From assembly GCF_000332335.1 (NCBI RefSeq), contig NZ_KB235948.1:464033-528032 (forward strand): 64,000 nt of DNA. The letters are read 5' to 3'. Each line of letters starts with the position of its first letter. The stretch's first letter is position 1. The position numbers and the translations under genes are program-made. Below the pieces are notes generated by a model. It saw only the letters and a list, made by a program, of their open reading frames with translations, ran no database searches and was not told where the DNA came from. The stretch is from Kamptonema formosum PCC 10802. GTDB lineage: Bacteria > Cyanobacteriota > Cyanobacteriia > Cyanobacteriales > Oscillatoriaceae. Below, piece by piece: positions 7,878 to 17,400 of the stretch.

Positions 7878-9575
7878 TCAACTCAGATCCGCGATGTCTT
7901 GAGCGAAAGTGTAAATCGTTTGAGTTTCCAGGCGATCGCAGACAGAAGACGGTAACTGGCTGAGGGGGAAGCTATGCCGGCTCAGGTGCACGCCCAGATT
8001 CGTCAGGGGATCGGCACCGGCAGACACCAGGAATTCAAGTTGCCACACTTGCGGCTCCCTGGCCAGCTGGTCGAGGATTTGCCCGATCGCTTTGACGTAG
8101 GGATGGCTGGGCTGCCGGTACCAGTCAGTTGCGGCCAAGTGCGGCTGGTCGAAACCCAAGTGGACAGTCAGAGAGGGTTTGCCAAACAGGGGCAAAATCA
8201 CCGGTCGCGTTTCTTCCTGCAGCAGCAGGTGGTGCTCCGCCGCCAAATTCCGCAGTTGTTCCAAGCGCTCAAAGCGATCCGCAACCGGCAGCAAATCGTC
8301 AGTCCAGTGAATGGCCACTGTTACCAGATAAGTCTGCAACAGCATGTGACCCAGCTTTTGCGCCTTAGTGGCGAGATAGCTGCAGTTGTACAAATTGGCC
8401 TCAATCAGCAGCGGCACCCTGTCCACAATCTCCAAACCGTAACCCTTCAACCCTGCAATCTTGCGGGGGTTATTAGTAATCAGGCGGATTTTGCTGACGC
8501 CCAAATCGTTCAGCATTTGCGCCCCCACACCATAGTTGCGCAAATCGGCAGGGAAACCGAGGCGCTCATTGGCCTCTACGGTATCCAGCCCCAAATCCTG
8601 CAGCGAATAGGCTTTTAGCTTATTAATCAGGCCAATTCCCCGACCTTCTTGGCGCAGGTAGACCACTACGCCGCTGCCGGCATTTTCAATCATCTTCAGC
8701 GCCGCAATTAGCTGCATGCGGCAGTCGCAGCGCAGCGATCCCAGGGCGTCGCCGGTCAGGCATTCCGAGTGAACGCGCACCATTACCGGCTTGTCGTGAA
8801 AATCCGCCGGCTCCCCTTTAACGATAGCAACATGCTCGCTACTGTCTAGCAAGTTGCGGTAAGCGTATATGTGGAACTGACCGAACTCTGTCGGCAAAAG
8901 GGCCACCGTCTCGCGGCAGACAAACCGCTCGTGTTTGAGACGGTAGCTGATTAAGTCGGCGATACTGATAATTTTCAGGCTGTGGGTGCGGGCGTACTCG
9001 ACCAACTGGGGCAGTCTCGCCATCGAACCGTCGGGATTTTGGATTTCGCAGATCACACCGGCAGGATACAGACCGGCCAGTCTGGCCAAGTCCACGCCGG
9101 CTTCCGTATGGCCGGCGCGCCTCAAGACGCCCCCTTCCTTGGCCCGCAGGGGAAAGATGTGGCCCGGTCGGCGCAGGTCGCTCGGTCGCGTGCTCGGGTT
9201 GATAGCGGCTTGGATGGTGCGGGACCTGTCCTCCGCTGAGATGCCGGTGGTGACGCCCAAGTGGTGCCCCGCGTCAATGCTGACGGTAAACGCCGTCTGG
9301 TCAAGGGCGGTGCTGCTGGCCACCATTAATGGCAAGTCCAGCTCATCCAAGCGTTCGCCGGTCATGGCCAGACAAATCAGACCCCGCGCGTATACTGCCA
9401 TGAAATTAATCGTGTCGGGGGTGGCAAACTGGGCGGCGCAGATGACGTCGCCTTCGTTTTCCCGGTTTTCATCATCCACCACCACGACACACCGGCCCGC
9501 CTTGAGGTCTGCCAGGGCGGCGTCAATGGAGTCAAATTCCACGGATTGAGTTGAGGGGGGGAGGGTGCTTTCCAC
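7878..9575 (-). CDS. ribBA: Bifunctional 3,4-dihydroxy-2-butanone-4-phosphate synthase / GTP cyclohydrolase II
   Basis: Catalyses the two entry reactions of riboflavin synthesis. Residues ~15-215 are the RibB domain, with the acidic [10 protein letters not shown] motif near 34-43, G-H-L-G-V-T-T-G, and the R-x-G-H-x-F-P-L-R / R-x-G-H-T-E-A segments. Residues ~220-420 are the RibA domain, with the zinc-site motif [14 protein letters not shown] and [10 protein letters not shown]. About 140 further residues follow the RibA core; I recall such C-terminal extensions in cyanobacterial RibBA. ATG at 9575 lies close to a GAGAGTT sequence. No FMN riboswitch was recognised in the 266 bp upstream, which instead hold a four-copy 26-bp repeat. 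Confidence 0.96.
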   Translation of the reverse strand: MESTLPPSTQSVEFDSIDAALADLKAGRCVVVVDDENRENEGDVICAAQFATPDTINFMAVYARGLICLAMTGERLDELDLPLMVASSTALDQTAFTVSIDAGHHLGVTTGISAEDRSRTIQAAINPSTRPSDLRRPGHIFPLRAKEGGVLRRAGHTEAGVDLARLAGLYPAGVICEIQNPDGSMARLPQLVEYARTHSLKIISIADLISYRLKHERFVCRETVALLPTEFGQFHIYAYRNLLDSSEHVAIVKGEPADFHDKPVMVRVHSECLTGDALGSLRCDCRMQLIAALKMIENAGSGVVVYLRQEGRGIGLINKLKAYSLQDLGLDTVEANERLGFPADLRNYGVGAQMLNDLGVSKIRLITNNPRKIAGLKGYGLEIVDRVPLLIEANLYNCSYLATKAQKLGHMLLQTYLVTVAIHWTDDLLPVADRFERLEQLRNLAAEHHLLLQEETRPVILPLFGKPSLTVHLGFDQPHLAATDWYRQPSHPYVKAIGQILDQLAREPQVWQLEFLVSAGADPLTNLGVHLSRHSFPLSQLPSSVCDRLETQTIYTFAQDIADLS

Positions 9576-9698
9576 AGAGAGTTCCAGCCGAGCGCTAATC
9601 TTAAGTTTTTTTATAGATCCTATTCAATTGTACCGCGTTTGCAGGGGCGAGAGGCTTGACCCGCCCAGCTGAGGGCGGTTGCTGGGGGCCGGTGCGCC

Positions 9699-9800
9699 GT
9701 TTGTAGTTGGGCTAAAGCCCTGCAGTTTGTAGTTGGGCTAAAGCCCTACAGTTTGTAGTTGGGCTAAAGCCCTACAGTTTGTAGTTGGGCTAAAGCCCTC
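9699..9800. repeat. Four-copy 26-bp array with core GTAGTTGGGCTAAAGCCC
   Basis: Four near-identical 26-bp units lie between the divergent ribBA and methyltransferase genes. The palindrome is TTGGGCTAAAGCCC(T/A). The period and core match the 12-copy array at 291-597, showing that the family spread and then expanded locally. Confidence 0.93.
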
Positions 9801-9868
9801 CCGCGTTGGGTGTATATTTAATGTTCTAGCTCTAAAAACGGGTGAATACCCCGAGGGGGAAGTCTCTC

Positions 9869-10714
9869 ATGCTGTTGACTGACATGGTTCGACTTTTGGG
9901 CCAACCCTACTTCCAAGCTCCCAACTGCCTTATTTATCACGCTGATTGCTTAGAGGCAATGGCAAAGCTGCCCGATGAGTGCGTGAATCTAACTGTTACC
10001 AGTCCGCCCTATAATATAGGGAAAGAGTATGAAAAACCCCTGCCGCTAGATGAGTATTTAAATTGGTGCGAGCGCTGGATAGCAGAGATTTACCGGCTCA
10101 CTCTTCCCAGGGGAGCTTTCTGGCTCAATTTGGGCTATCTGTCAGTGCCCAGTCGGGCGAAGGCGATTCCGATTCCCTACCTCCTTTGGGACAGAGTTCC
10201 TTTTTACCTGATTCAGGAGATTGTCTGGAACTATGGGGCTGGCGTTGCCGGCAGCAAGTTCTTCTCGCCGCGCAATGAAAAGTTTCTATGGTATGTTAAA
10301 AATTATGAAGATTATACATTTAACCTTGACGAAGTTCGCGACCCTAATGTAAAATATCCCAAGCAGAAGAAAAATGGCAAAATAAAGGTCAACCCGAAAG
10401 GCAAAAACCCAACAGATGTCTGGGAGTTTCCCAAGGTGACTTCTGGCAAAAACCGCTCATCACAAGAGCGCACGTCTCATCCGGCTCAATTTCCTGTTGC
10501 GGTCATCGAACGCATCGTCAAGGCTTCATCCAACCCCAATGAGGTGGTTCTCGATCCCTTTCTCGGTTCGGGAACGGTTGCGGCTGTCGCTTTAAGTTTG
10601 CAGCGCTCTGTCATTGGATTTGAGATTCGCCAGGACTACTGCGATATTGCGGCTAGCCGAATTGAGGATTCGTTGAACCAACAGCAATACAGGGCGGAAT
10701 TCAGCAGATTGTAG
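9869..10714 (+). CDS. DNA methyltransferase, N4/N6 beta-class, no adjacent restriction gene
   Basis: A protein of about 281 residues with catalytic motif IV T-S-P-P-Y-N near residue 43 (SPPY variants are most often N4-cytosine enzymes, but N6-adenine is possible) and AdoMet-binding motif I D-P-F-L-G-S-G-T near 240, i.e. beta-class order. Start chosen at ATG 9869 because GAGGGGGAAG lies ~8 bp upstream; a GTG at 9842 would add nine residues and overlap that site. No endonuclease-like gene is adjacent: the next gene is argC after 288 bp. It may therefore be a solitary methylase of the kind cyanobacteria use for genome-wide marking. Confidence 0.9.
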   Translation: MLLTDMVRLLGQPYFQAPNCLIYHADCLEAMAKLPDECVNLTVTSPPYNIGKEYEKPLPLDEYLNWCERWIAEIYRLTLPRGAFWLNLGYLSVPSRAKAIPIPYLLWDRVPFYLIQEIVWNYGAGVAGSKFFSPRNEKFLWYVKNYEDYTFNLDEVRDPNVKYPKQKKNGKIKVNPKGKNPTDVWEFPKVTSGKNRSSQERTSHPAQFPVAVIERIVKASSNPNEVVLDPFLGSGTVAAVALSLQRSVIGFEIRQDYCDIAASRIEDSLNQQQYRAEFSRL

Positions 10715-11002
10715 AGCCGGCTGCACAGAGGCGAGATCCTTTGGCTAGCAGTCAGCAACTAATTACAGCCAACCCCAGACAGCTCTCTTCTTGTCCTCCC
10801 TCTGCGCCCTCTGTGCCCTCTGCGGTTTATAAAATCAATACTTCTGACCCCCTCAGCGATCATTTGTATACGGGGATACACTTTACGGCGGGGCAGGTGT
10901 CCTCGGGTGTGCGAGAGAGAAAGTAGCTCTCTACAGGACAACCTGGGATAAAATGCTTCCCGAGCTAAACTATCAAAGAAAACGCTATACGGGAAAAGCA
11001 TT

Positions 11003-12061
11003 ATGGATGATTTAGGGCAGGTGCCGGTTGGGATAGTTGGGGCGTCTGGGTATGGCGGGGTGCAGCTGGTGCGGCTGCTGATGGATCACCCAAAGCTGAA
11101 ACTGGCTTATCTGGGGGGCGAAAGCAGTGCCGGCAAGCCTTTCTCGGATCTTTACCCCCACTTGGGACACGCGGTTAGCCTGCCGGTGGAGCCCATAGAC
11201 CTAGAAACCATTGCTGGGCGCTGTCAAGTGGTGTTCCTGTCGCTACCGAACGGTTTGGCCTGGAAAATGGCACCGGCACTGCTGGAAAAAGGGTGCAAGG
11301 TTCTCGATCTCTCCGCTGACTACCGATTTGCCAACTTAGACACCTATAAGGCGTGGTACGGCGGCGAGCGCACCGATAAAGAAACAGCAGCTACAGCTGT
11401 TTACGGTTTGCCGGAACTTTACCGCGACCGGATTAGGGAAGCCCAGCTAATCGGCTGTCCCGGCTGCTATCCTACCGCCAGCCTCCTGGCGCTGTCGCCC
11501 CTGCTCAAACAGGGTTTAATTTTGACGGAAACTGCCATTATTGACGCTAAATCTGGCACCTCTGGCGGCGGGCGGCAAGCCAAAACCAATATGCTGCTCG
11601 CGGAAGCGGACAACTCCCTGGGCGCGTACAGTGTTGCCCGCCACCGGCACACTCCAGAAATTGAGCAAATTTGCAGCGATTTGGCCGGTCACGAAGTTTT
11701 GGTGCAGTTTACCCCGCACCTGATTCCGATGGTGCGCGGGATTTTAGCCACGGTTTACGCCACCCTGCGCGATCCGGGGCTGGTGCGGGAAGATTTAATT
11801 ACGATTTTCTCCGCTTTCTACCGCTCCTGTCCTTGGGTGAAGGTTTTGCCCGCCGGCGTCTACCCCCAAACCAAGTGGGCTGCCGGCACCAATCTCTGCT
11901 ATATCAGCGTGGAAGTTGACCCGCGCACTGACCGCGTTATCGTTATGTCAGCAATTGATAACTTGATTAAGGGTCAAGCCGGTCAAGCTATCCAGTGTGT
12001 TAATTTGATCATGGGCTGGAATGAAACTCTGGGATTGCCCCAGATGTGTTTCTATCCCTAA
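11003..12061 (+). CDS. argC: N-acetyl-gamma-glutamyl-phosphate reductase
   Basis: Third step of arginine synthesis: NADPH-dependent reduction of N-acetylglutamyl phosphate to the semialdehyde. The 352-residue protein has the Rossmann start [11 protein letters not shown] near residues 8-18, the active-site cysteine in G-C-P-G-C-Y-P-T-A near residue 155, and the catalytic histidine region around H-R-H-T-P-E-I near 214. The length is standard. ATG start at 11003 with GGGAAAAG upstream. It stands alone, with neither neighbour in arginine synthesis, as is common in cyanobacteria. Confidence 0.97.
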   Translation: MDDLGQVPVGIVGASGYGGVQLVRLLMDHPKLKLAYLGGESSAGKPFSDLYPHLGHAVSLPVEPIDLETIAGRCQVVFLSLPNGLAWKMAPALLEKGCKVLDLSADYRFANLDTYKAWYGGERTDKETAATAVYGLPELYRDRIREAQLIGCPGCYPTASLLALSPLLKQGLILTETAIIDAKSGTSGGGRQAKTNMLLAEADNSLGAYSVARHRHTPEIEQICSDLAGHEVLVQFTPHLIPMVRGILATVYATLRDPGLVREDLITIFSAFYRSCPWVKVLPAGVYPQTKWAAGTNLCYISVEVDPRTDRVIVMSAIDNLIKGQAGQAIQCVNLIMGWNETLGLPQMCFYP

Positions 12062-12396
12062 TCCGTCGGGGCGCGTTAGAGGGCGGGTTTGGGGGCGGGT
12101 TTATTCATGCCCGTCCCGCCCGTCAAAAACATTTCAGGTTCGCCCCGCCCTTATCGCTGATTTATAAAGAAACAGTGAAGCCACAAGGAACACCATTCTT
12201 ACTTAACAGTGACTTTATAAATCAGCTTTCAGAATCGCGCTCCCCACAGATATAAAAATAGACAGATCGGGAATGGACAAGGCATCTCACTTGCCAGTCG
12301 GGTGAGGCACAGGCGAGACGCTGGTCCTACGTCCTAACCCAAGGTACAGGAATCGGCGAGACGCAGGTCCTGCGTCCTAACCAAAGTGGCTACTGA
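12062..12396. other. Intergenic region after argC
   Basis: About 335 bp without a gene. It contains G/C-rich GGGCGGGTTT blocks (near 12080-12100), the 14-bp inverted repeat at 12156-12226, and two direct copies of a phrase built on GAGACGCNGGTCCTNCGTCCTAACC (near 12310 and 12357) that also resembles repeat DNA at 24.8 kb. Confidence 0.5.
12156..12226. repeat. 14-bp perfect inverted repeat with 43-bp loop
   Basis: GCTGATTTATAAAG (12156-12169) is the exact reverse complement of CTTTATAAATCAGC (12213-12226). The loop contains two direct copies of AACAGTGA. It may be a small MITE core or an RNA hairpin at the argC 3' end. Confidence 0.75.
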
Positions 12397-12558
12397 TATA
12401 GCAGTATGCACTTAGGTTAGAACATTAGACCTTCAGGGGGGGCGGGACGCCTGCCCTACGTCTATATCCCAGTAGTAATATGGGTTAGGACAATAGGAGC
12501 AGGACTGGGGGGGTGCAAAAGAGGCCGAAATGTACGAACCTAAGTGCCTAGTGCTATA
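12397..12558. mobile_element. MITE-like element, ~162 bp, ends TATAGCA...TGCTATA
   Basis: Imperfect terminal inverted repeats of about 21 bp: left TATAGCAGTATGCACTTAGG, right (reverse complement) TATAGCACTAGGCACTTAGG. Inside is a block beginning GAACATTAGACCTTCAGGG and continuing to CTACGTCTATAT. The same block occurs at 46675-46721, and related ends occur at 59537-59697. It has no ORF. This is the size and structure of a non-autonomous transposable element. Confidence 0.65.
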
Positions 12559-12633
12559 TATCTACACTCAATCCGCCCTTGGGGGATTATTTGGGATTCC
12601 CCAGTTCCGCCAGCGCTCCTTAGAGTGGCCACC

Positions 12634-13167
12634 CTACAGGGAGACTCTCACACCGGCATGTCGGGCCAAAAATCGAATGGCGTCAGCTGTGGTTTCAAAT
12701 TCTCGACTCGTGAATGCGCGAGGCGTGAACGCTTCGATGCCGGTCACATCCCGAGCTTCCCTGAGGCGACCGAGCGAGCGAACTTTTGGCCCACCGCCGC
12801 TCTGCTGTTTGGTGAAAAGCTCGCGCTCGCTTATATCCGAGGGATCGGTTGCCTTCAGCCAAAATCCTTTCGGGCACTGTTTCTCATCTATATAAATGCG
12901 CCCTACCGCTCCTGGGAGAGCGCCCGCTTGGGCTGGCTCATCCGCCTTGTCGAGCTCAACGGCAAATGGGGGCAGCGCTTTGATGTGCTCGCAAGCCGGC
13001 TTTTTCCCCGATTCATCTAGCTGCGAAGCGGCGAACGCTGCGCAACTGCAAGCATCGAAGTTGAGTTTGTACTGCTTGCCGGTTGCCAGATCCGTGCAGA
13101 TGGCGGTAGCCAAACTTGAAGTGAAAGCCTTGGGAGCATCCCGGTTGTGCAAAGAAGCCCATATCAA
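12634..13167 (-). CDS. SWIM-type zinc-finger protein, second gene of a two-gene operon
   Basis: A 177-residue protein. Residues 33-66 carry C-x-C (40, 42) and C-x-H (59, 61) spaced as in SWIM zinc fingers, after a typical K-Q-Y-K-L-N-F strand and before an H-I-K-A-L helix. SWIM domains are small nucleic-acid or protein-binding modules found in transposases, helicases and Shu2-like proteins. The remaining sequence matches nothing I recognise. Its ATG overlaps the stop of the upstream 91-aa gene in an ATGA tetranucleotide, which argues that both are real and translationally coupled. A MITE ends 76 bp beyond its stop. The function is unknown; the setting looks accessory or plasmid-like. Confidence 0.62.
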   Translation of the reverse strand: MIWASLHNRDAPKAFTSSLATAICTDLATGKQYKLNFDACSCAAFAASQLDESGKKPACEHIKALPPFAVELDKADEPAQAGALPGAVGRIYIDEKQCPKGFWLKATDPSDISERELFTKQQSGGGPKVRSLGRLREARDVTGIEAFTPRAFTSREFETTADAIRFLARHAGVRVSL

Positions 13168-13439
13168 TGCGACAATGATTTCAACAGGGGGCAGGAGGAG
13201 AGGATTTTTGGCCAGCTGAATCCCGGAAACGGGATTGAAAGAAAGCCTTGGAACTTGGCGCGAGCGATAAATGTGGCCCAGCGCCGCCCTGTCCCTTTAC
13301 ACACAAACTTGGCCCACGGGCACTTGTTGCGCAGCATCATGCGGACTTCCAGGACTTCCGAGGCGATGTCCTCCAGGACGCAGGACATGACGTGGATCAG
13401 GCTTTCCCAAGATTCGAGGTTGAGGATGCAGTCAATCAT
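13164..13439 (-). CDS. 91-aa protein of unknown function, first gene of the SWIM operon
   Basis: Begins M-I-D-C-I-L-N-L-E-S-W and includes V-M-S-C-V-L-E-D-I, V-L-E-V-R-M-M-L-R and a basic/aromatic R-R-W-A-T-F-I-A-R-A-K-F. The minus-strand ATG at 13439 has AAGG at a proper Shine-Dalgarno distance, and the stop overlaps the next start (ATGA). A second, degenerate copy of the same sequence lies at 13835-14107, so this is a duplicated family. I do not recognise the fold. The DNA of both copies is also conserved at many positions, so an RNA role on the opposite strand cannot be excluded. Confidence 0.55.
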   Translation of the reverse strand: MIDCILNLESWESLIHVMSCVLEDIASEVLEVRMMLRNKCPWAKFVCKGTGRRWATFIARAKFQGFLSIPFPGFSWPKILSSCPLLKSLSH

Positions 13440-13482
13440 TGCTATAATCCTTGGTAATCTATAATCCTTAATAGATGTTCGG

Positions 13483-13510
13483 GCCGGGCCATCAACCCGG
13501 CGCTTTTTTT
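13483..13510 (+). terminator. Rho-independent terminator, plus strand
   Basis: GCCGGG (13483-13488), loop CCATCAA, CCCGGC (13496-13501), then seven Ts at 13504-13510. It reads on the plus strand, opposite to the SWIM operon, and no plus-strand protein gene clearly ends here. This implies a plus-strand RNA antisense to the 91-aa gene. Confidence 0.7.
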
Positions 13511-13647
13511 CACATTCACATTGTAGAGCGTATACATTTGCCTGTCAAATTAGATAAAGCAATGGGGTAGCTCTGAACAATAAGAAAAACTTATGAAAAC
13601 AGGGCGAATGATGAGTTAGGATAGAAAAGAAGAGAAGAGGGAACTGT

Positions 13648-13827
13648 ATGGACACACATAAATTTCAATCTTTAGGTGTGGGCTTGCGTTACAAGCAAAA
13701 GCCCGTGTCGGTGATGCTTCCTCCTGAGCTTGATAACAGAATTAGAGCTTTGCCCAACCGTTCGGAGTTTATTAGACAGGCTATTGCTGAGAAGTTTGCC
13801 AGAGAGGATCAGGAGCAATTATCTTAA
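13648..13827 (+). CDS. Small ribbon-helix-helix-like DNA-binding protein
   Basis: A 59-residue protein from ATG 13648, with GAAGAGGG about 8 bp upstream. The core K-P-V-S-V-M-L-P-P-E-L-D-N-R-I, followed by L-P-N-R-S-E-F-I-R-Q-A-I-A-E, matches the beta strand, helix A, turn and helix B of CopG/Arc-type ribbon-helix-helix repressors. Members are typically antitoxins or plasmid copy-control repressors acting as dimers on operators. No toxin gene follows directly. A related gene lies at 14660, after a similar terminator. Confidence 0.72.
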   Translation: MDTHKFQSLGVGLRYKQKPVSVMLPPELDNRIRALPNRSEFIRQAIAEKFAREDQEQLS

Positions 13828-13834
13828 TGTAGGT

Positions 13835-14107
13835 TCATCTCCATGAACTTAATCCACTCAAGCCTTTCGCCATCTCACCTGTGGAATTGGGGGATGTTCC
13901 TGTACAGAGGTAGAAAATTAACTGTTTTTGCGGGGCTTTGAACCGGCAGCGGGCGACCGATGTGGCCAAAGGTCGCCCCGCCGCCGGCACGAACACAGCC
14001 CACCGGCACCTGATGCGCAGCATCATGTGGACTTCCAGGACTTGAGGAATGATGTCCTGCAGCACGCAGGACATCACGCGGAGAGGACTGTCCCAAGATT
14101 CGAGGTT
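13835..14107 (-). pseudogene. Degenerate copy of the 91-aa gene
   Basis: The translation N-L-E-S-W-D-S...V-M-S-C-V-L-Q-D-I...V-L-E-V-H-M-M-L-R...A-T-S-V-A-R matches the protein encoded at 13164-13439. A TAA stop lies a few codons before the N-L-E-S-W segment and no ATG follows until inside the homologous part, so the N-terminus is lost. The C-terminal ~30 codons do not match the intact copy. No SWIM gene follows it. Confidence 0.6.
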
Positions 14108-14428
14108 GAGAGAGAAAATTTAATCTCGGATTTTCAGGGCCAAGCCGGAGAGCGTGATATACTACACACAGAGATTTGAGGACAGCCCTATTGGCCAGAT
14201 AGTGGCTCTTTGAATTTTCCACTGTCCCAATTGCGGGTTTATGCTATCGCAGGACTGGAATGGCGCTTTTAGGATGTTCCTGAAAGCTTTGCGGGATACC
14301 GCCTCTATCATCTTTGACGGGGATAGTGCTATCGCTGCATTGTCCGGTAATATCCGGAACAATGTCGCGTAAATGTATCAGCGCACGAGCGTGATTGCGA
14401 TAATTCTCCTTGTGTGTTTTGTTCCGTT

Positions 14429-14455
14429 CCGGGTTTGCGGCCCGGTGTTTTTTTT
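14429..14455 (+). terminator. Rho-independent terminator, plus strand, second module
   Basis: CCGGG (14429-14433), loop TTTGCGG, CCCGG (14441-14445), then TG and eight Ts (14448-14455). It parallels the terminator at 13483: both lie on the plus strand, downstream of a 91-aa-gene copy and before a ribbon-helix-helix gene. Confidence 0.65.
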
Positions 14456-14659
14456 GGGGGGGGAACGGCCAGCTTTCGCGCCCAGCAGGCCATCCAATCG
14501 GTTGCCCGCTTCCTGTGCCGGTGTCCCAGCACTCTTCTATTAAATTACATATCGCGACCCTGCACACCCCTTAAAAAACTCTAACTTTTAGCCCTTTTGC
14601 CTTGGAATAACTTCTAAACTTAACGGATTACCTCTAAAAGACAAATATATAAAGTAAAG

Positions 14660-14881
14660 ATGCCAAGGAAAAAGCCTCCAGTTCTTAGCCAGCATGACTT
14701 TCAGCCTATTGGCGAACAAGCGATGGCTGACAGGCCAGTAGTGGTTCGCGTACCGATTGCTATTCGCGAACAGGTTGACCAGTTGCCTAAAAACAGGCGC
14801 TCAGAACTGTTAAGACAGTGGATAGAACAAGGGTTGAAGCAGTGGAATGAGATGGGGGGCGGTGGGGAAGAAGAGCAGTGA
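14660..14881 (+). CDS. Ribbon-helix-helix-like small protein, second copy
   Basis: 73 residues: R-P-V-V-V-R-V-P-I-A-I-R-E-Q-V-D followed by L-P-K-N-R-R-S-E-L-L-R-Q-W-I-E-Q-G-L, the same strand-helix-helix layout as the gene at 13648 but only distantly similar, with an extra ~22-residue N-terminus and an acidic tail. Probably a DNA-binding dimer. ATG at 14660 without an obvious Shine-Dalgarno sequence; an internal Met at residue 22 just before the RHH core is an alternative start. It is convergent with eno. Confidence 0.65.
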   Translation: MPRKKPPVLSQHDFQPIGEQAMADRPVVVRVPIAIREQVDQLPKNRRSELLRQWIEQGLKQWNEMGGGGEEEQ

Positions 14882-15080
14882 GCGCTCTGGCTCTTGCTGG
14901 GCCTTTATGTGCGTGGCCGGACCGGCCCCTTTCCAGAGCCATCTCGCTGGGAGCAAGTGGGTGCGCCAGTGGCAGCATCGAAAGCAACAGGGCACTCCGA
15001 TGGATTTTCAAAGCAACACCGGCGCAAAGCGCGGAAGGGGGAGGGGCGCTGCAGCGCCGCACCCCCAGAAGACTCACCGA

Positions 15081-16797
<1,717 letters not shown>

Positions 16798-17232
16798 ATG
16801 CGTCTGCTGCACACGATGTTGCGAGTTGGCAACTTAGAAAAGTCGTTGGACTTCTACTGCGGCATCCTGGGGATGAAGCTGCTGCGCCAGAAAGACTATC
16901 CGGGCGGTCAATTCACCCTGGCATTTGTGGGCTACGGCGATGAAGCTGACCACACCGTCTTAGAGCTGACCTACAACTGGGGCGTCGAGAAGTACAATTT
17001 AGGCGACGCCTACGGCCACATTGCCATTGGCGTAGAAGATATCTACGCCACCTGCGAGGAAATCAAAACTCGCGGCGGCAAGGTGACGCGGGAGCCTGGC
17101 CCAATGAAGCACGGCACCACCATTATTGCCTTCGTCGAAGATCCGGACGGGTACAGAGTCGAGCTGATCCAGCAGAGCACCCTGATCTCACCGGCAGACC
17201 AGCAGGAAGCGGCACCGGCAATGGCCACCTGA
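16798..17232 (+). CDS. gloA: Lactoylglutathione lyase (glyoxalase I)
   Basis: Converts the methylglyoxal-glutathione hemithioacetal to S-lactoylglutathione. 144 residues. The metal ligands expected from E. coli GloA are in place: H5 in L-L-H-T-M-L-R-V, a Glu near 56 in V-L-E-L-T-Y-N-W, a His near 74 in Y-G-H-I-A-I-G-V, and a Glu near 122 in Y-R-V-E-L-I-Q. The last ~20 residues after the core are Ala-rich and variable. AGGAGCTGT stands just upstream of the ATG. Confidence 0.97.
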   Translation: MRLLHTMLRVGNLEKSLDFYCGILGMKLLRQKDYPGGQFTLAFVGYGDEADHTVLELTYNWGVEKYNLGDAYGHIAIGVEDIYATCEEIKTRGGKVTREPGPMKHGTTIIAFVEDPDGYRVELIQQSTLISPADQQEAAPAMAT

Positions 17233-17400
17233 TGCCGCCTTCTTTACCTTCCCCGCTTCCCACAAAGAAAGCGGGGAAAGCGCTCTCCCTGCTGTGCGAG
17301 CGGTGCCCGGTTTGGGGGATTGACGCAAGAGACACAAACGTGGTAAGAACAATACATAAGGATAGCTAAAAGCCAAAACCAGCTTTCCCACAAAAGAATC

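Larger units (their letters stand above)
13828..14659. other. Region with a decayed 91-aa gene copy and a terminator
   Basis: Apart from the degenerate copy (13835-14107) and the plus-strand terminator (14429-14455), I see no supported gene. A minus-strand frame at 14244-14567 (107 codons) is open but lacks a recognisable motif and a convincing ribosome-binding site. Confidence 0.4.

Noticed and set aside
9576-9700. FMN riboswitch upstream of ribBA
   Set aside because: The conserved RFN sequence blocks were not found on the minus strand; only a small hairpin and the 26-bp repeats are present.
12544-13020. 158-codon plus-strand ORF opposite the SWIM gene
   Set aside because: The minus-strand frame has a SWIM zinc finger and an ATGA-coupled start; the plus-strand frame has neither motif nor start signal.
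14244-14567. 107-codon minus-strand ORF
   Set aside because: No recognisable motif, no good ribosome-binding site, and a plus-strand terminator lies inside it.
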